Source of the DNA: Bdellovibrionales bacterium
Lineage (GTDB): Bacteria; Bdellovibrionota; Bdellovibrionia; Bdellovibrionales; JAKFYE01
Direction: 5' to 3'
DNA length: 64,000 nt
NCBI GenBank assembly: GCA_021731045.1
Contig: JAKFYE010000013.1
Location: forward strand, 1 to 64,000
In this document: piece by piece, positions 46,398-56,346 of the stretch
Layout: each line of letters opens with the position of its first letter
Numbering within the stretch: the stretch's first letter is position 1
Notes under the pieces: generated by a model
What the model saw: the letters and a program-made list of their open reading frames with translations, nothing else
Databases searched by the model: none
Told to the model about the DNA's origin: nothing
Made by a program: the position numbers and the translations under genes

Positions 46398-46715
46398 GTG
46401 ACTAAAGCAGATCTCATAAATGTGATATCCGAGAAAGCCGGAATTACTCGTGTGAAAGCCGAAACTGTTGTGAATACTATTTTTGATTCGATGGTGGAAT
46501 CATTAATGAGTAATGATCGCATCGAAATTCGTGGTTTCGGGTCATTCGTCAATCGCTTCTACGAAGCCTATCAGGGGCGCAATCCACGAACGGGCGAAGT
46601 TATTAATGTTAAAGAAAAAAAATTACCATTTTTTAAAGTCGGCAAAGAATTAAAAGAAGACGTGAATAAGGGCACCGGTACGCCACTTCCCGCCGATGAC
46701 GACGACGAAGAGTAA
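46398..46715 (+). CDS. HU/IHF-family DNA-binding protein
   Basis: The 105-residue protein carries the HU signature GFGSFVNRFYEAYQGRNPRTG (about 46-66), the DNA-bending arm, and an acidic tail of about 15 residues (ADDDDEE) not usual in HU. GTG start. It probably organises DNA or acts as an IHF-like architectural factor. The upstream region carries the repeated sequence TTATTGAAAATAC. Confidence 0.93.
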   Translation: MTKADLINVISEKAGITRVKAETVVNTIFDSMVESLMSNDRIEIRGFGSFVNRFYEAYQGRNPRTGEVINVKEKKLPFFKVGKELKEDVNKGTGTPLPADDDDEE

Positions 46716-46727
46716 ATAAAAAACAGT

Positions 46728-48110
46728 TCAATTTATTTTTGGAAAGTGTCGAGTCTCAGACAAATCTTTTGCATTCACTAACAACATAAACAAACGATCA
46801 AGACCCAACGCAATTCCGCCAGCCGGTGGAAAACCTGACTCCATGGCACGTAGTAAATCTTCATCGAGCGGCAATTCCCGCTTACCCATTTGACGGCGTT
46901 TTTCGTTAGCTTCTTCGAATCTTCGGCGTAGTTCTACAGGGTCATTTAACTCATGAAACGCATTTGCAAGTTCAACACCTCGCCAATACAGTTCAAATCG
47001 ATCGGCCCACCCGTCTGACGTGAGTCGTGCCCAAGCGGCCTGCGATGGCGGATAATTACGTACAATCAAAGGACCTTGTGTTCCTAAACGTGGCTCTATT
47101 TTTTCTAAGAAAATTTTAAAAAATATTTCATCTCCGTCATCATCAACATTAATGTGCACGCCCATTTCAGAAGCAAGAGTGACCAGTTCAGATCGATGGG
47201 TATGCGGAGTTAAATCGAACTCACAATTTTCTTTAAAAAGTGCGGCGATGGTTGTTTCTCGTACGGCGCCCCAACCATGAATAGGTTCCGGCCAATGGAG
47301 TTTTAGATAATTTAAAAGACCTTTCACATCTTTGACGATCTGATCTAAATTGGCATACGCGCGGTACCACTCCAACATCAAAAATTCGGGCTGATGATGG
47401 GCGCTGAGCTCGTTATTGCGAAACGACGATTTAAATTCAAAAATACGCTCGTGCCCTAGGCTCAGAATTTTCTTGAGGCTAAACTCTGGGCTCGTCGGCA
47501 AATAAAATGTCTGGGTATTTTTGCCCATCGAAAATTCAGTAGAAAAAACATCGATGAACGGCTCAAGTCCCGGAGACGTCACCAACGTTGGCGTACGAAC
47601 TTCCGTGAAATTTAAAAAGGTAAAACATTTGCGTACGAGTTCTAAAAAAAGCTGCCATTGTTTATCTCGTTTTATCGTGACCTGTGATTCTAAGGGTGCT
47701 GTTTTGGACGGAGCTAAAAGTTTAATCTCAGTCGGACTCATGTTTTCGATTTTTGGAAACAAACCCGATGTATAGACATGAATCCATTCGACTCGAACTA
47801 AAACTAAATCATGGGGCTCAAGGATATGCTCCACTAACTCCTGACTTTCACTCGCCAGCAAGTTGGTTTTAAAAAAGAATTCTTCGCCACCAATAGTGAT
47901 GCAAAATTGCTCGATCGTATCGCTAAGAGGTGAGCGAATCAGACGTGTGAGGCGACCTCCTAAATAAAAAAACTCTGTTTTTGATTTTCCGCCGGCAGTT
48001 AAAATCGAAAACTCCGACTTCATTTCTTGAACGGTGAGGGTTTTAACGTCTAAAGACGGGTAAGGCGTCCATGTGTTTTCAATGTACTCGAGCCGTATTT
48101 TGTTACTCAT
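46728..48110 (-). CDS. EpmA-like EF-P lysine ligase with OB-like N-terminus
   Basis: The C-terminal ~310 residues match EpmA/GenX, the class II synthetase paralogue that attaches beta-lysine to EF-P: SSFRNNELSAHHQPEFLMLEWY (motif 2), RGVELANAFHELND and GIALGLDRLFMLL (motif 3). E. coli EpmA is ~325 residues; this protein has ~140 extra N-terminal residues that look like an anticodon-type OB fold (HDLVLVRVEWIHVYTSG, then ENMSPTEIKLLAPS). It could be an EpmA with OB domain, or a divergent LysRS. No EF-P gene is nearby. Confidence 0.8.
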   Translation of the reverse strand: MSNKIRLEYIENTWTPYPSLDVKTLTVQEMKSEFSILTAGGKSKTEFFYLGGRLTRLIRSPLSDTIEQFCITIGGEEFFFKTNLLASESQELVEHILEPHDLVLVRVEWIHVYTSGLFPKIENMSPTEIKLLAPSKTAPLESQVTIKRDKQWQLFLELVRKCFTFLNFTEVRTPTLVTSPGLEPFIDVFSTEFSMGKNTQTFYLPTSPEFSLKKILSLGHERIFEFKSSFRNNELSAHHQPEFLMLEWYRAYANLDQIVKDVKGLLNYLKLHWPEPIHGWGAVRETTIAALFKENCEFDLTPHTHRSELVTLASEMGVHINVDDDGDEIFFKIFLEKIEPRLGTQGPLIVRNYPPSQAAWARLTSDGWADRFELYWRGVELANAFHELNDPVELRRRFEEANEKRRQMGKRELPLDEDLLRAMESGFPPAGGIALGLDRLFMLLVNAKDLSETRHFPKIN

Positions 48111-48271
48111 GTGAAGAGTTGATACACGACTCAGTTGAGCTCCACAACACTTGGTTTAGTCATACCTAAGTTATTGAAAATACTATGGTTATGCCTCAAG
48201 ACGCCAGGCCTTACAAATCCCCTATTCCGTGGTATAGGCATTGCTTTATTAGAAGGTAACTCGGAGGAGAG

Positions 48272-48997
48272 ATGAAAAAGCAGGTATTTTTCGTATTCAC
48301 TATGACCCTATTAACCGTGGCTTCAAATGCGGCGTTGGCCTTTGTACGGGTCGGCAACAGTAAAATTTCAGCTCCTCAAAAAACTATAAAAGAAGCTCAA
48401 AAAAATAATTTTGGCATCTCCAACGAAGAGCGCCGAATTAAAAATGAAATCTTAAGTTTAAAAAAAGGCGATCAAAAAGCTTATGAAAAACTCGTACAAG
48501 ATTCTTTGGGACATCCTCCCGAATATAAAAGTTATTTGCTAGAAATTCGCGATGGATTAACTCAAATTGAAAAAGCAAAAATGATTGCTAAAAACACATT
48601 GTTCAATCAAATTCGCCTTAATAAAGATTTCGTATTTCAATCTATAGTGAATCGTCATGCCGCGCCTACATGGGCTGCCGCCGAATATTATATTAAACGT
48701 GATATTAATGACTCTTTAATTTACGTCTCTAAAAAAGAAAACGACTTTCAATTTGAAACGGCGGATTGGGGACGTGTCACCGTGGCAGCTAACTTGAAAA
48801 CAGCGAATTGGCATATGGACATTGCAAGTCGTTTTGATTTAAACAAGCCAGACCCTTCGGCAAAAGATATTAAAGTTGATACCGATGGCTCTTCTGCACC
48901 TCTTGATATGGATGAGAGTTTGCCACCGCAAGAAGAAGTTCCAGTTCCGAACTTGACCCAAGTAAACAAAAAATCAATTTTCAAACCGAGAAAATAG
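48272..48997 (+). CDS. Exported protein of unknown function
   Basis: The 241-residue precursor has a signal peptide (cleavage near ALAFVR, residue 24) behind GGAGGAGAG. The mature part is basic with helical stretches, a region with repeated Ala/Asn/Lys, and an acidic Pro-rich segment before a basic tail. No family was recognised. The leader contains the repeat TTATTGAAAATAC also seen before the HU gene. Confidence 0.65.
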   Translation: MKKQVFFVFTMTLLTVASNAALAFVRVGNSKISAPQKTIKEAQKNNFGISNEERRIKNEILSLKKGDQKAYEKLVQDSLGHPPEYKSYLLEIRDGLTQIEKAKMIAKNTLFNQIRLNKDFVFQSIVNRHAAPTWAAAEYYIKRDINDSLIYVSKKENDFQFETADWGRVTVAANLKTANWHMDIASRFDLNKPDPSAKDIKVDTDGSSAPLDMDESLPPQEEVPVPNLTQVNKKSIFKPRK

Positions 48998-49031
48998 TCA
49001 CAAACGAGAATGCGGCTGATTTTACTGATCG

Positions 49032-49739
49032 TTATCTTACAGCGATAGTACATTCGCGTTTGCTGGCATAACCCGCGATATCTAGTAACTCAAATCCATG
49101 ATGTTTTAAAGCGCGCTTAAGACGCCCTTTCGATGCGTAGGTTGCAAAGACACACTTTTCTTCAGTCGCGGAGCTTAAAACTTTATCTAAAGCTTCGAGA
49201 TCCCAAAGTTCAGGATTAATTTTATCGCTAAATGCATCATATAAAATAACCGAAAACTTTTTCTCACCTAAATCATAGTGCGAAGAAAACCCCTCCAATA
49301 GCTTGAGATCTTCAGATATCATGAGGCGCTTTAGGCTTTCTTTTGTTTTCAAAACTCCAAAATGACCATTCATTTTTTCTAAAACCTTCTCGTACGCCAA
49401 GGTAAAGTCGTCTTGCGCTTTTTCTCCCATCACCCAATTTCGAAATTGCGCTTTGAGGCTTTCTTCAGTTTCAAAAGACCAAATCTGGGGGGAAAGTTGA
49501 TACTTAAGACTGACGGCTACAGACATAATTTCGTTGTATCCGAGTCCTAATCCTAAAGAGAAAATATGTGGTGGTAGTCCTTTGTTGAGTGCAATTTCTA
49601 AAGCCCGACCATAAACGTGCACCGTCTCTGAAAATGCCCCCATAAAATGATGCATTTTTTCGACTTTTCCGTCAGATCTCATAATTTCTAACGTGGGACT
49701 GCCATCATCCGTTGTTTGGAATGCGAACTTGCTGCTCAT
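49032..49739 (-). CDS. MnmC-like methyltransferase-domain protein
   Basis: The ATG at 49739 gives 235 residues. The protein resembles the methyltransferase domain of MnmC (DUF752): TLEIMRSDGKVEKMHH, ETVHVYGRALEIAL, FSLGLGLGYNEI as SAM-binding loop and VILYDAFSDKINPELWD. MnmC finishes mnm5U in tRNA; the oxidase domain is absent here, which is common outside gammaproteobacteria. It is divergent from the YhcC gene with about 28 bases between the starts. Confidence 0.8.
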   Translation of the reverse strand: MSSKFAFQTTDDGSPTLEIMRSDGKVEKMHHFMGAFSETVHVYGRALEIALNKGLPPHIFSLGLGLGYNEIMSVAVSLKYQLSPQIWSFETEESLKAQFRNWVMGEKAQDDFTLAYEKVLEKMNGHFGVLKTKESLKRLMISEDLKLLEGFSSHYDLGEKKFSVILYDAFSDKINPELWDLEALDKVLSSATEEKCVFATYASKGRLKRALKHHGFELLDIAGYASKRECTIAVR

Positions 49740-49767
49740 GCGTTTAACATGTAAGACAGATTTCAAT

Positions 49768-50745
49768 ATGAGTCATCTGCCGTATTATCCTATCTCTAAA
49801 TATTACCAAGAACGCTTTGGAGAAAAGGTTTATAAAATTCCTGTGGCTGTAGCGGATGACTGTCCCAATCGTCGTGGCCTTAAAGGCATGCAGACTTGTA
49901 TTTTTTGTGATGAATGGGGTTCTGCCGCAAATAAAGAAAGTCATAAATCTGAATTACGTACGCAAATAGAAACCGTGCGTGCGCACATGATTAAAAAATA
50001 TCATGCGCGAAAATTTTTAGTTTATTTTCAAGCCTATACCAATACATTTGAGCGTCTGCCGGCTTTAAGAATGAATTACGACACGGCTCTTAGTTATGAG
50101 GATGTCGTTGGATTTGTTATTGGCACTCGCCCCGACTGCCTTTCTAAATCACTTTTTACGACTTGGAACGAATACGCAGAAAAGACGTCTGTTTTTGTCG
50201 AACTGGGAGTTCAAACACTCTTCAATGATCAGTTAGTTTTTTTAAGACGTGGTCATACCCGCGAACAATCCATCGACGCTATCTATAAGTTGCATGCAGA
50301 GACACCTAAAATAAGCCTCGGCGTGCATTTAATGTTTGGAATGCCGGGAGAAACCGACGAGCAGATTATTGAGACGGCTGAAGTTCTCTCGCAATTACCT
50401 ATCGACAATGTCAAACTTCACAATCTTCACGTCTTGACCAACACGCCTCTTGCAGAACTTTACCATCAAGGACATTTTGTGCCGATAGATTTTGAAACCT
50501 ACGCACGACGAGTGATGTTGTTTTTGCAGCATTTAAAACCAACAATTGCTGTTCATCGTTTAGGGGCAGTTGCGTCAAGGTGGGATGAGCTTGTGGCTCC
50601 CGAATGGACGCGGCACAAGATGGCCATTTTCCAGAATATTATCGATTACATGAAGGACCGCAAGGCTTCCCAGGGGCAGCTCTTTTCAGGTTCCACACCT
50701 AGTGGACAGCCCAATTCTCGCGTGCTAGCGTCTCAGACAATCTAA
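49768..50745 (+). CDS. TIGR01212/YhcC-type radical SAM protein
   Basis: The start at 49768 gives 325 residues. The iron-sulfur cysteines are in DDCPNRRGLKGMQTCIFC, the extended motif of the YhcC family. VELGVQTLFNDQL and LGVHLMFGMPGETDEQI are further family marks. Its reaction is not established. It is followed 15 bases later by gcvP and is probably co-transcribed with it. Confidence 0.88.
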   Translation: MSHLPYYPISKYYQERFGEKVYKIPVAVADDCPNRRGLKGMQTCIFCDEWGSAANKESHKSELRTQIETVRAHMIKKYHARKFLVYFQAYTNTFERLPALRMNYDTALSYEDVVGFVIGTRPDCLSKSLFTTWNEYAEKTSVFVELGVQTLFNDQLVFLRRGHTREQSIDAIYKLHAETPKISLGVHLMFGMPGETDEQIIETAEVLSQLPIDNVKLHNLHVLTNTPLAELYHQGHFVPIDFETYARRVMLFLQHLKPTIAVHRLGAVASRWDELVAPEWTRHKMAIFQNIIDYMKDRKASQGQLFSGSTPSGQPNSRVLASQTI

Positions 50746-50760
50746 ATTCTGAGGTTTCAC

Positions 50761-53601
50761 ATGATTTCATCACAACGTGAATTTGCGGATCGTCATATTG
50801 GTCCTTCGTCAGCTGAGCAAAAGAAAATGCTGGAGCATATTGGATTTCAAAATCTAACGGCTCTTACCGATAAAGCGGTGCCTCAATCGATTCAGTTAAA
50901 ACGCGATTTAGATTTACCGAAAGCTCTTAAAGAGAATGAAGCAGTTGAAAAAATCCAACATATGTTTTCTAAAAATAAAATTTTTAAATCGTTTCTCGGT
51001 CAAGGTTATAGCGACACGATCACACCGGGAGTCATCCTCAGAAATATTTTAGAAAACCCAGGATGGTACACTCAGTATACCCCTTACCAAGCCGAAATTG
51101 CACAGGGTCGTCTCGAAGCGCTATTAAATTTTCAGACAATGATCACCGATCTCACAGGGCTTGAAATCGCCAACGCCTCTTTGCTCGATGAGGCTACCGC
51201 TGCGGCCGAAGCGATGGCGATGGCTTATCATGCAGAAGGCTCAGAAACTAAAAACGTGTTTTTTGTTTCTGAACTTTGCCACCCGCAAGTGATCGAAGTG
51301 GTCATTACACGTGCGGAACCGGTAGGAATTAAAATTGTCATTGGCAACCACGAAACTCAAAAATTTAACGATCAAATTTTCGGTGCCCTCTTACAATATC
51401 CGGCGACGAACGGAACTGTTTTTGATTACACCAGTACGATTCAAAAACTTCATGACGTAAAGGCCTTAGCTATAGTTGCCGCCGATATTTTAGCGCTGAC
51501 CGTTTTAAAGTCTCCAGGAGACATGGGCGCCGATATCGCGATCGGAAACACGCAACGCTTTGGCGTACCCATGGGCTTTGGTGGCCCACATGCGGCCTAT
51601 ATGGCGACAAAACAAACGTTCGTTCGCTCTATGCCAGGACGAATAGTTGGAGTTTCTGTCGATGCACAAGGTCGCCCCGCCATTCGCTTAGCCCTTCAAA
51701 CTCGCGAACAACATATTCGTCGCGAAAAAGCGACAAGCAATATTTGTACGGCTCAAGTTTTACTCGCGATTATGTCGAGCATGTACGCGGTTTATCACGG
51801 GCCCGAAGGTACCAAAACTATCGCGCGCACCGTTTTAAGTTTGGCGCAGGGTTTTGCAAAAGAACTTCAAGCTAAAGGCATTCAAGTTCTCTCGACAGAT
51901 ATTTTTGATACCGTTGCCGTGCAAACGTCTGACGCCAAAACAATTTTAAATCGTGCAAATCAAAAAGGAATGAATCTTCGTAAATTCAGCGACACCGTTG
52001 TATTGGTGTCTTTTGATGAATGCAAAACCGAATCTGATGTTCTTGAGCTTATCGAAATCTTTACCGGAAAATCGGCAACGGTTTCTCTTAAGCTTCTCGA
52101 CGAATCGGTTTTAGGAAAACTCAAACGCTCCACACCTATTTTGGTGCATGAAGTTTTCAATCGCTATCATTCTGAAACCGAAATGCTTCGTTACATTTAC
52201 CGATTACAATCACGTGATTTATCTTTAGCTCATTCTATGATTGCTCTGGGTTCTTGCACGATGAAGTTAAACTCAACCGCCGAAATGATTCCTGTCACGT
52301 GGCCAGAAGTCGGTCGCATTCATCCTTTTGCACCTAAAGACCAAACGAATGGATATTTTGAACTCTTCAGCGATTTAGAACGTTGGCTTTGTGAAATTAC
52401 AGGCTTTGCCGGAGTTTCCCTTCAACCGAATGCCGGTTCGCAAGGGGAATACGCAGGTCTACTGGCAATTCGCAAATATCACGAAACGCGCGGAGATTCA
52501 GGCCGTAATATTTGTTTAATTCCAAGTTCCGCTCACGGCACAAACCCCGCGAGCGCGGTTATGGCCGGAATGAAAGTCGTCGTTGTCGCGTGCGATGACG
52601 GTGGCAACGTCGATCTTAATGATTTACGTGCGAAAGCCGAAGCTCACAGCCGCAATCTTGCCGCACTGATGGTGACGTATCCGTCTACACACGGAGTTTT
52701 TGAAGAACCGATCAAAGAAATTTGTAACATCATTCATAAACATGGCGGCCAAGTTTATATGGACGGCGCTAACATGAACGCACAAGTTGGCTTATGTCGC
52801 CCCGGAGATTTTGGGCCTGACGTTTGCCATCTTAATCTCCACAAAACATTTTGTATCCCGCACGGCGGAGGCGGCCCAGGCATGGGCCCGATTGGCGTGG
52901 CAAAACATTTACTACCATTTCTTCCTGGTCATAAAACCTACGGCGTAGGTACAAACCAAAGCTCCGGCGCTGTTTCGGCGACCCCATGGGGGAGTTCAAG
53001 CATCTTACCTATTCCGTGGATGTACATCGCTATGATGGGCGCCCAAGGATTAAAAACCGCGACACAAGTGGCAATTCTAAACGCTAACTATGTCGCCAAA
53101 AAACTCGATCCGCATTTTCCTGTACTATTTAAAGGTAAAGACGGTCTTGTCGCGCACGAATGTATCGTAGATTTAAGACCATTAACTGCTAAGAGCGGCA
53201 TCACGGTTGAAGACATTGCCAAAAGACTTATGGATTACAACTATCACGCGCCCACAGTTTCATTCCCCGTCCCGGGCACAATGATGATCGAACCCACCGA
53301 GAGCGAATCTTTGCACGAGTTAAATCGGTTCTGCGAAGCTATGATCGCCATCAGAAAAGAAATTCAAGACGTCATTGATGGTAAGACAGATAAAACAAAC
53401 AACACACTCAAAAACGCCCCACATACGGCCGCAGTTTTAACAACCGAAACCTGGAGTCATTCCTACTCCCGCGAAACGGCAGTCTTCCCACTCGCATGGG
53501 TCAAAGCCTCAAAATTCTGGCCCTCAGTAGGAAGAATCAACAACCCGCACGGCGACCGCAACCTCATCTGTTCCTGTCCCACCACCGACACCTACACTTA
53601 A
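50761..53601 (+). CDS. gcvP: Glycine dehydrogenase (decarboxylating), P-protein
   Basis: The 946-residue protein is the single-chain PLP subunit of the glycine cleavage system. It releases CO2 from glycine and passes aminomethyl to the lipoyl arm of Gcv[15 protein letters not shown] at the N-terminus and the PLP Lys in [18 protein letters not shown] are visible, with [12 protein letters not shown] before it. GAGG lies six bases before ATG. The partner genes gcvT and gcvH are not in the window. Confidence 0.97.
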   Translation: MISSQREFADRHIGPSSAEQKKMLEHIGFQNLTALTDKAVPQSIQLKRDLDLPKALKENEAVEKIQHMFSKNKIFKSFLGQGYSDTITPGVILRNILENPGWYTQYTPYQAEIAQGRLEALLNFQTMITDLTGLEIANASLLDEATAAAEAMAMAYHAEGSETKNVFFVSELCHPQVIEVVITRAEPVGIKIVIGNHETQKFNDQIFGALLQYPATNGTVFDYTSTIQKLHDVKALAIVAADILALTVLKSPGDMGADIAIGNTQRFGVPMGFGGPHAAYMATKQTFVRSMPGRIVGVSVDAQGRPAIRLALQTREQHIRREKATSNICTAQVLLAIMSSMYAVYHGPEGTKTIARTVLSLAQGFAKELQAKGIQVLSTDIFDTVAVQTSDAKTILNRANQKGMNLRKFSDTVVLVSFDECKTESDVLELIEIFTGKSATVSLKLLDESVLGKLKRSTPILVHEVFNRYHSETEMLRYIYRLQSRDLSLAHSMIALGSCTMKLNSTAEMIPVTWPEVGRIHPFAPKDQTNGYFELFSDLERWLCEITGFAGVSLQPNAGSQGEYAGLLAIRKYHETRGDSGRNICLIPSSAHGTNPASAVMAGMKVVVVACDDGGNVDLNDLRAKAEAHSRNLAALMVTYPSTHGVFEEPIKEICNIIHKHGGQVYMDGANMNAQVGLCRPGDFGPDVCHLNLHKTFCIPHGGGGPGMGPIGVAKHLLPFLPGHKTYGVGTNQSSGAVSATPWGSSSILPIPWMYIAMMGAQGLKTATQVAILNANYVAKKLDPHFPVLFKGKDGLVAHECIVDLRPLTAKSGITVEDIAKRLMDYNYHAPTVSFPVPGTMMIEPTESESLHELNRFCEAMIAIRKEIQDVIDGKTDKTNNTLKNAPHTAAVLTTETWSHSYSRETAVFPLAWVKASKFWPSVGRINNPHGDRNLICSCPTTDTYT

Positions 53602-53604
53602 AAC

Positions 53605-53632
53605 TTCGTACTCGCAATTTTGCGAGTACGAA
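53605..53632. other. Hairpin after gcvP
   Basis: TTCGTACTCGC (53605-53615) pairs perfectly with GCGAGTACGAA (53622-53632) around AATTTT. On the plus strand it is followed by A residues, not T, so it is not a classical terminator for gcvP, but it may protect its mRNA end. Confidence 0.6.
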
Positions 53633-53738
53633 AAAAACACAAAGTAATGACCCTATCCAGTCCTTCCTCAACTAACTTTGCCTACACGCTAAAACGTCAG
53701 CCCCAATTGTTACATAGGCCAACTTCGTAAGCTCTTTT

Positions 53739-53898
53739 CTGCGTTTCTATTCTCAATTTCAATATCTTCTAGAATAAGGATTGAACACACGATGGCCAAA
53801 GGCCATTCGCGCGCACGAGGCGCGCGAAAGTGTGTTCATGCGCCCACGGAGGGGCGCCCTTATTCTAGAAGATATTGAAATTGAGAATAGAAACGCAG
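53739..53898. repeat. 160-bp element with 41-bp perfect inverted arms
   Basis: Positions 53739-53779 are the exact reverse complement of 53858-53898. The 78 bases between the arms are themselves almost fully pairable: GAACACAC (53783-53790) with GTGTGTTC (53830-53837), enclosing hairpins 53792-53806 (ATGGCC-AAA-GGCCAT) and 53807-53827 (TCGCGCG-CACGAGG-CGCGCGA), then hairpin 53840-53857 (GCGCCC-ACGGAG-GGGCGC). The interior is G+C rich while the arms are A/T rich. It fills the convergent space between gcvP and the SPOR gene. No coding sequence was recognised in it. Confidence 0.9.
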
Positions 53899-53916
53899 GA
53901 GCGAGGTAAGTAAGTC

Positions 53917-54483
53917 TTATTCGTGAGCGATAATGGCGTCTTTGATTCCTTGGGATCGGAATTTTTCACGAAGCGTGTAAGCTTCTTCTTTCGAAGCCAC
54001 AGGTCCGATGCGCACTCTTGAATAGGGAATATCATTAACTGTGACCGATTGAATGTATCCCGTAAACCCTTTCGCTTTGTAATCTTCTAACATTTTTTGT
54101 GCGGCGGCTTCGTTATCGGCAATAGCCGCGATTTGCACACTAAATCCCGACTTCGTCGCATTTTCGGGACGAGCTTCAGGTTGGTGACCTTTGCCTCCGA
54201 CAAACTTAATTTTTTCACCTTTAGTTTTTTCTTCGTGAGAAACGATGGCAGGTGTAGCAACGGCCGCTTTGTGCAATTTAACTTCCATATGCTCATCGCT
54301 AGAAGGAACTCGCTGTTCTTCCGTTTTGGTCTCGACCGTTAAATCCTGAGTTGAGTTTTGAACTCCTGGCTCCGAGTGGATCGAAAAAAGCGTGTCCCCG
54401 GCTTGTCCTTTGAACGATATCAGGTAAAAACTTCCAAACACGACAGTAAATCCTACGACTGCACTTATTCCAAATCGCTTCAT
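53917..54483 (-). CDS. SPOR-domain membrane protein
   Basis: The 188-residue protein has one N-terminal membrane helix (about 6-25), a disordered periplasmic linker and a C-terminal SPOR domain (about 112-188: SGFSVQIAAIADNEAAAQKML, YSRVRIGPVASKEEAYTL). SPOR domains bind denuded septal peptidoglycan, so a role in cell division or septum processing is likely, as in FtsN, DedD or DamX. The stop lies 18 bases from the big inverted repeat. Confidence 0.86.
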   Translation of the reverse strand: MKRFGISAVVGFTVVFGSFYLISFKGQAGDTLFSIHSEPGVQNSTQDLTVETKTEEQRVPSSDEHMEVKLHKAAVATPAIVSHEEKTKGEKIKFVGGKGHQPEARPENATKSGFSVQIAAIADNEAAAQKMLEDYKAKGFTGYIQSVTVNDIPYSRVRIGPVASKEEAYTLREKFRSQGIKDAIIAHE

Positions 54484-54536
54484 AATGATCTCCTCATCTC
54501 ACTCTATCTATCGGGGATTATTTAGAGAAATATTAT

Positions 54537-55541
54537 GTGATCTTACTAGACGAATGTGCGGAAAAACGCCTATACACAGACATGCCACTTAGCCGCTTGA
54601 CCTTAGTCAGAGAAAAACCGCCCTCCGGTAAAAAAGAAGATCCTCCACGCTTGGATAATTTCTTAGCGGCGACCTTACCCGTAAGGATGGCACAACCCGT
54701 TTCGAAAGGTATGGTTCGCAAACTCATCATAGCCGGTGCCGTTTACATAAATGGTAAACGTGTGCGCATTGCTTCGCGCCCGGTTATTTACGGCGCCAAA
54801 GTGGACGTAATGGTCGATAAACAAAAATTGAATGCGAAGAACTACTTCGAAGAAAAATTAATTGAATTCACCGCTGCCAATATTTTATTTGAAGATGATG
54901 ATCTCATTGTTGTCCATAAGCCTATGGGTTTACCCACACAACCAACCCTAGATAAAGCCCGTAACAACCTTTACGCCGCCGTTCAAAAATTCTTACGTGA
55001 GCGAGAGGGTCATCCTGATGTTTACGTTGGTCTTCATCATCGATTGGATCGTGACACGAGTGGTTTATTGCTGTTAACAAAAACAAAGCGCGCCAACTCT
55101 CCCGTTTCCGATATGTTTCGCGAACACAGCATCACGAAGACGTATGTCGCCGTCGTGGGCAATGCCTCTCGGCTTGAAAAAGATGGTTCAACGTTTATAG
55201 TTTCCAACCATCTTAAAAAAGATCCCAACCCACAAAATCCCGTGACGAAATACACAGCGGCAACTTCAGGTGGCGATCGTGCGGAAACGCATTTTCAAGT
55301 TATCAGCCGACCGCAAGGAATCGTGCAAGCTCAACCCATCACAGGTCGAACCCATCAAATCCGCGTGCATCTGTCAGAACTCGGTTTTCCAATTCTTGGA
55401 GATCCTCTCTACGGCAAATCCTTCACCACGCAATCCCTCAGGCTCATGCTCCACGCGTGGAAGCTTGAATTCACTCATCCCTTTACCGACAAAAAAATCC
55501 TCGTAGAAGATCCTCTACCAAAAGAATTTCAACGAACTTAA
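54537..55541 (+). CDS. RluA-family pseudouridine synthase
   Basis: The 334-residue protein has an S4-like RNA-binding segment (about 55-95, VRKLIIAGAVYINGKRVR) and the RluA catalytic region with HRLDRDTSGLLLLTKT, whose Asp is the active-site residue, and GRTHQIRVHLSELGFPILGDPLYG. It isomerises uridine in rRNA or tRNA; RluD- or RluC-like target assignment is not possible here. The start may be GTG 54537 or ATG 54582. It diverges from the SPOR gene. Confidence 0.9.
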   Translation: MILLDECAEKRLYTDMPLSRLTLVREKPPSGKKEDPPRLDNFLAATLPVRMAQPVSKGMVRKLIIAGAVYINGKRVRIASRPVIYGAKVDVMVDKQKLNAKNYFEEKLIEFTAANILFEDDDLIVVHKPMGLPTQPTLDKARNNLYAAVQKFLREREGHPDVYVGLHHRLDRDTSGLLLLTKTKRANSPVSDMFREHSITKTYVAVVGNASRLEKDGSTFIVSNHLKKDPNPQNPVTKYTAATSGGDRAETHFQVISRPQGIVQAQPITGRTHQIRVHLSELGFPILGDPLYGKSFTTQSLRLMLHAWKLEFTHPFTDKKILVEDPLPKEFQRT

Positions 55542-55601
55542 TTCGATTCATTAAATTCTAGTTCTGATTTTTCAGTTCAGCCATTGTAGGGTTTTATTGA
55601 A

Positions 55602-56330
55602 TTAAGGCTCTTTCTGTTTTTCAGCTTCAAACCAAAATCCCAAAGGAAAGGGAAGAGGTTTGTTCTTTGAAAATCCCTTAGAAATAAGCTCACTTTTAAA
55701 ATTTGGAAGTCTATCTGGAACAAGTGAATCTAGCTTTTCAATTTTAATAAATTTCACAGTGTATCCAACCTTCTGAAGTGTCTCTTTATATTCATCAAAA
55801 AGACCTTGTGACATCAAAAGCTTTTCTACAACTGTATATGATTTCGTATCTTTATTTTCAGACTTTGCCAGAGCCGTCCATTCAGAACTTTTAGAAATAA
55901 TAAAACTCCATCGGCGAATCATTGTTTCGCCACGGAAAGGTATCTCTAAGCTCAGCTTGGCGGGTCGATTTGTCTGATTATTTAAAAGTGCACGCAAGGA
56001 CTTTTCTGTAAAAGCTATAGCCTCGACTGAGACGACATCACAAGTTTTCTCATAAAAAGCGTCCAAGGTGCCTGGTTTATAATTTAAAGAATTGTAGTCT
56101 AAACGAAAGTGCCCAACTTCATCAGGAACAATATGCATTTTAGCAAAGTACTTCTTGTCTAAGGGAGCAATAGACATTCCCATACTACAACTTGCAGTAC
56201 GGTCTTCAATCTTCTGGAATCCACTCGAATCACTTATAATTTTTAGGTCTTTCGTAGTTCCAGAAAAACCAATAAGACTAAATGAAATCACGACCCATAA
56301 AATAAATAAGAAATTCATTTTAAAACGCAT
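55602..56330 (-). CDS. Exported protein of unknown function
   Basis: The 242-residue protein has an N-terminal hydrophobic segment (about 5-25) that is either a signal peptide or an anchor. The rest is a soluble mixed domain with a conserved-looking SFIISKSSEWTALAK and two cysteines. No family was recognised. It lies 16 bases after the similar-looking exported gene at 56347-56733. Confidence 0.55.
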   Translation of the reverse strand: MRFKMNFLFILWVVISFSLIGFSGTTKDLKIISDSSGFQKIEDRTASCSMGMSIAPLDKKYFAKMHIVPDEVGHFRLDYNSLNYKPGTLDAFYEKTCDVVSVEAIAFTEKSLRALLNNQTNRPAKLSLEIPFRGETMIRRWSFIISKSSEWTALAKSENKDTKSYTVVEKLLMSQGLFDEYKETLQKVGYTVKFIKIEKLDSLVPDRLPNFKSELISKGFSKNKPLPFPLGFWFEAEKQKEP

Positions 56331-56346
56331 CTAATAAACTCCCCTG

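Noticed and set aside
53605-53632. gcvP intrinsic terminator
   Set aside because: The stem is perfect but followed by A residues rather than T on the gcvP strand, so it is listed only as a hairpin.
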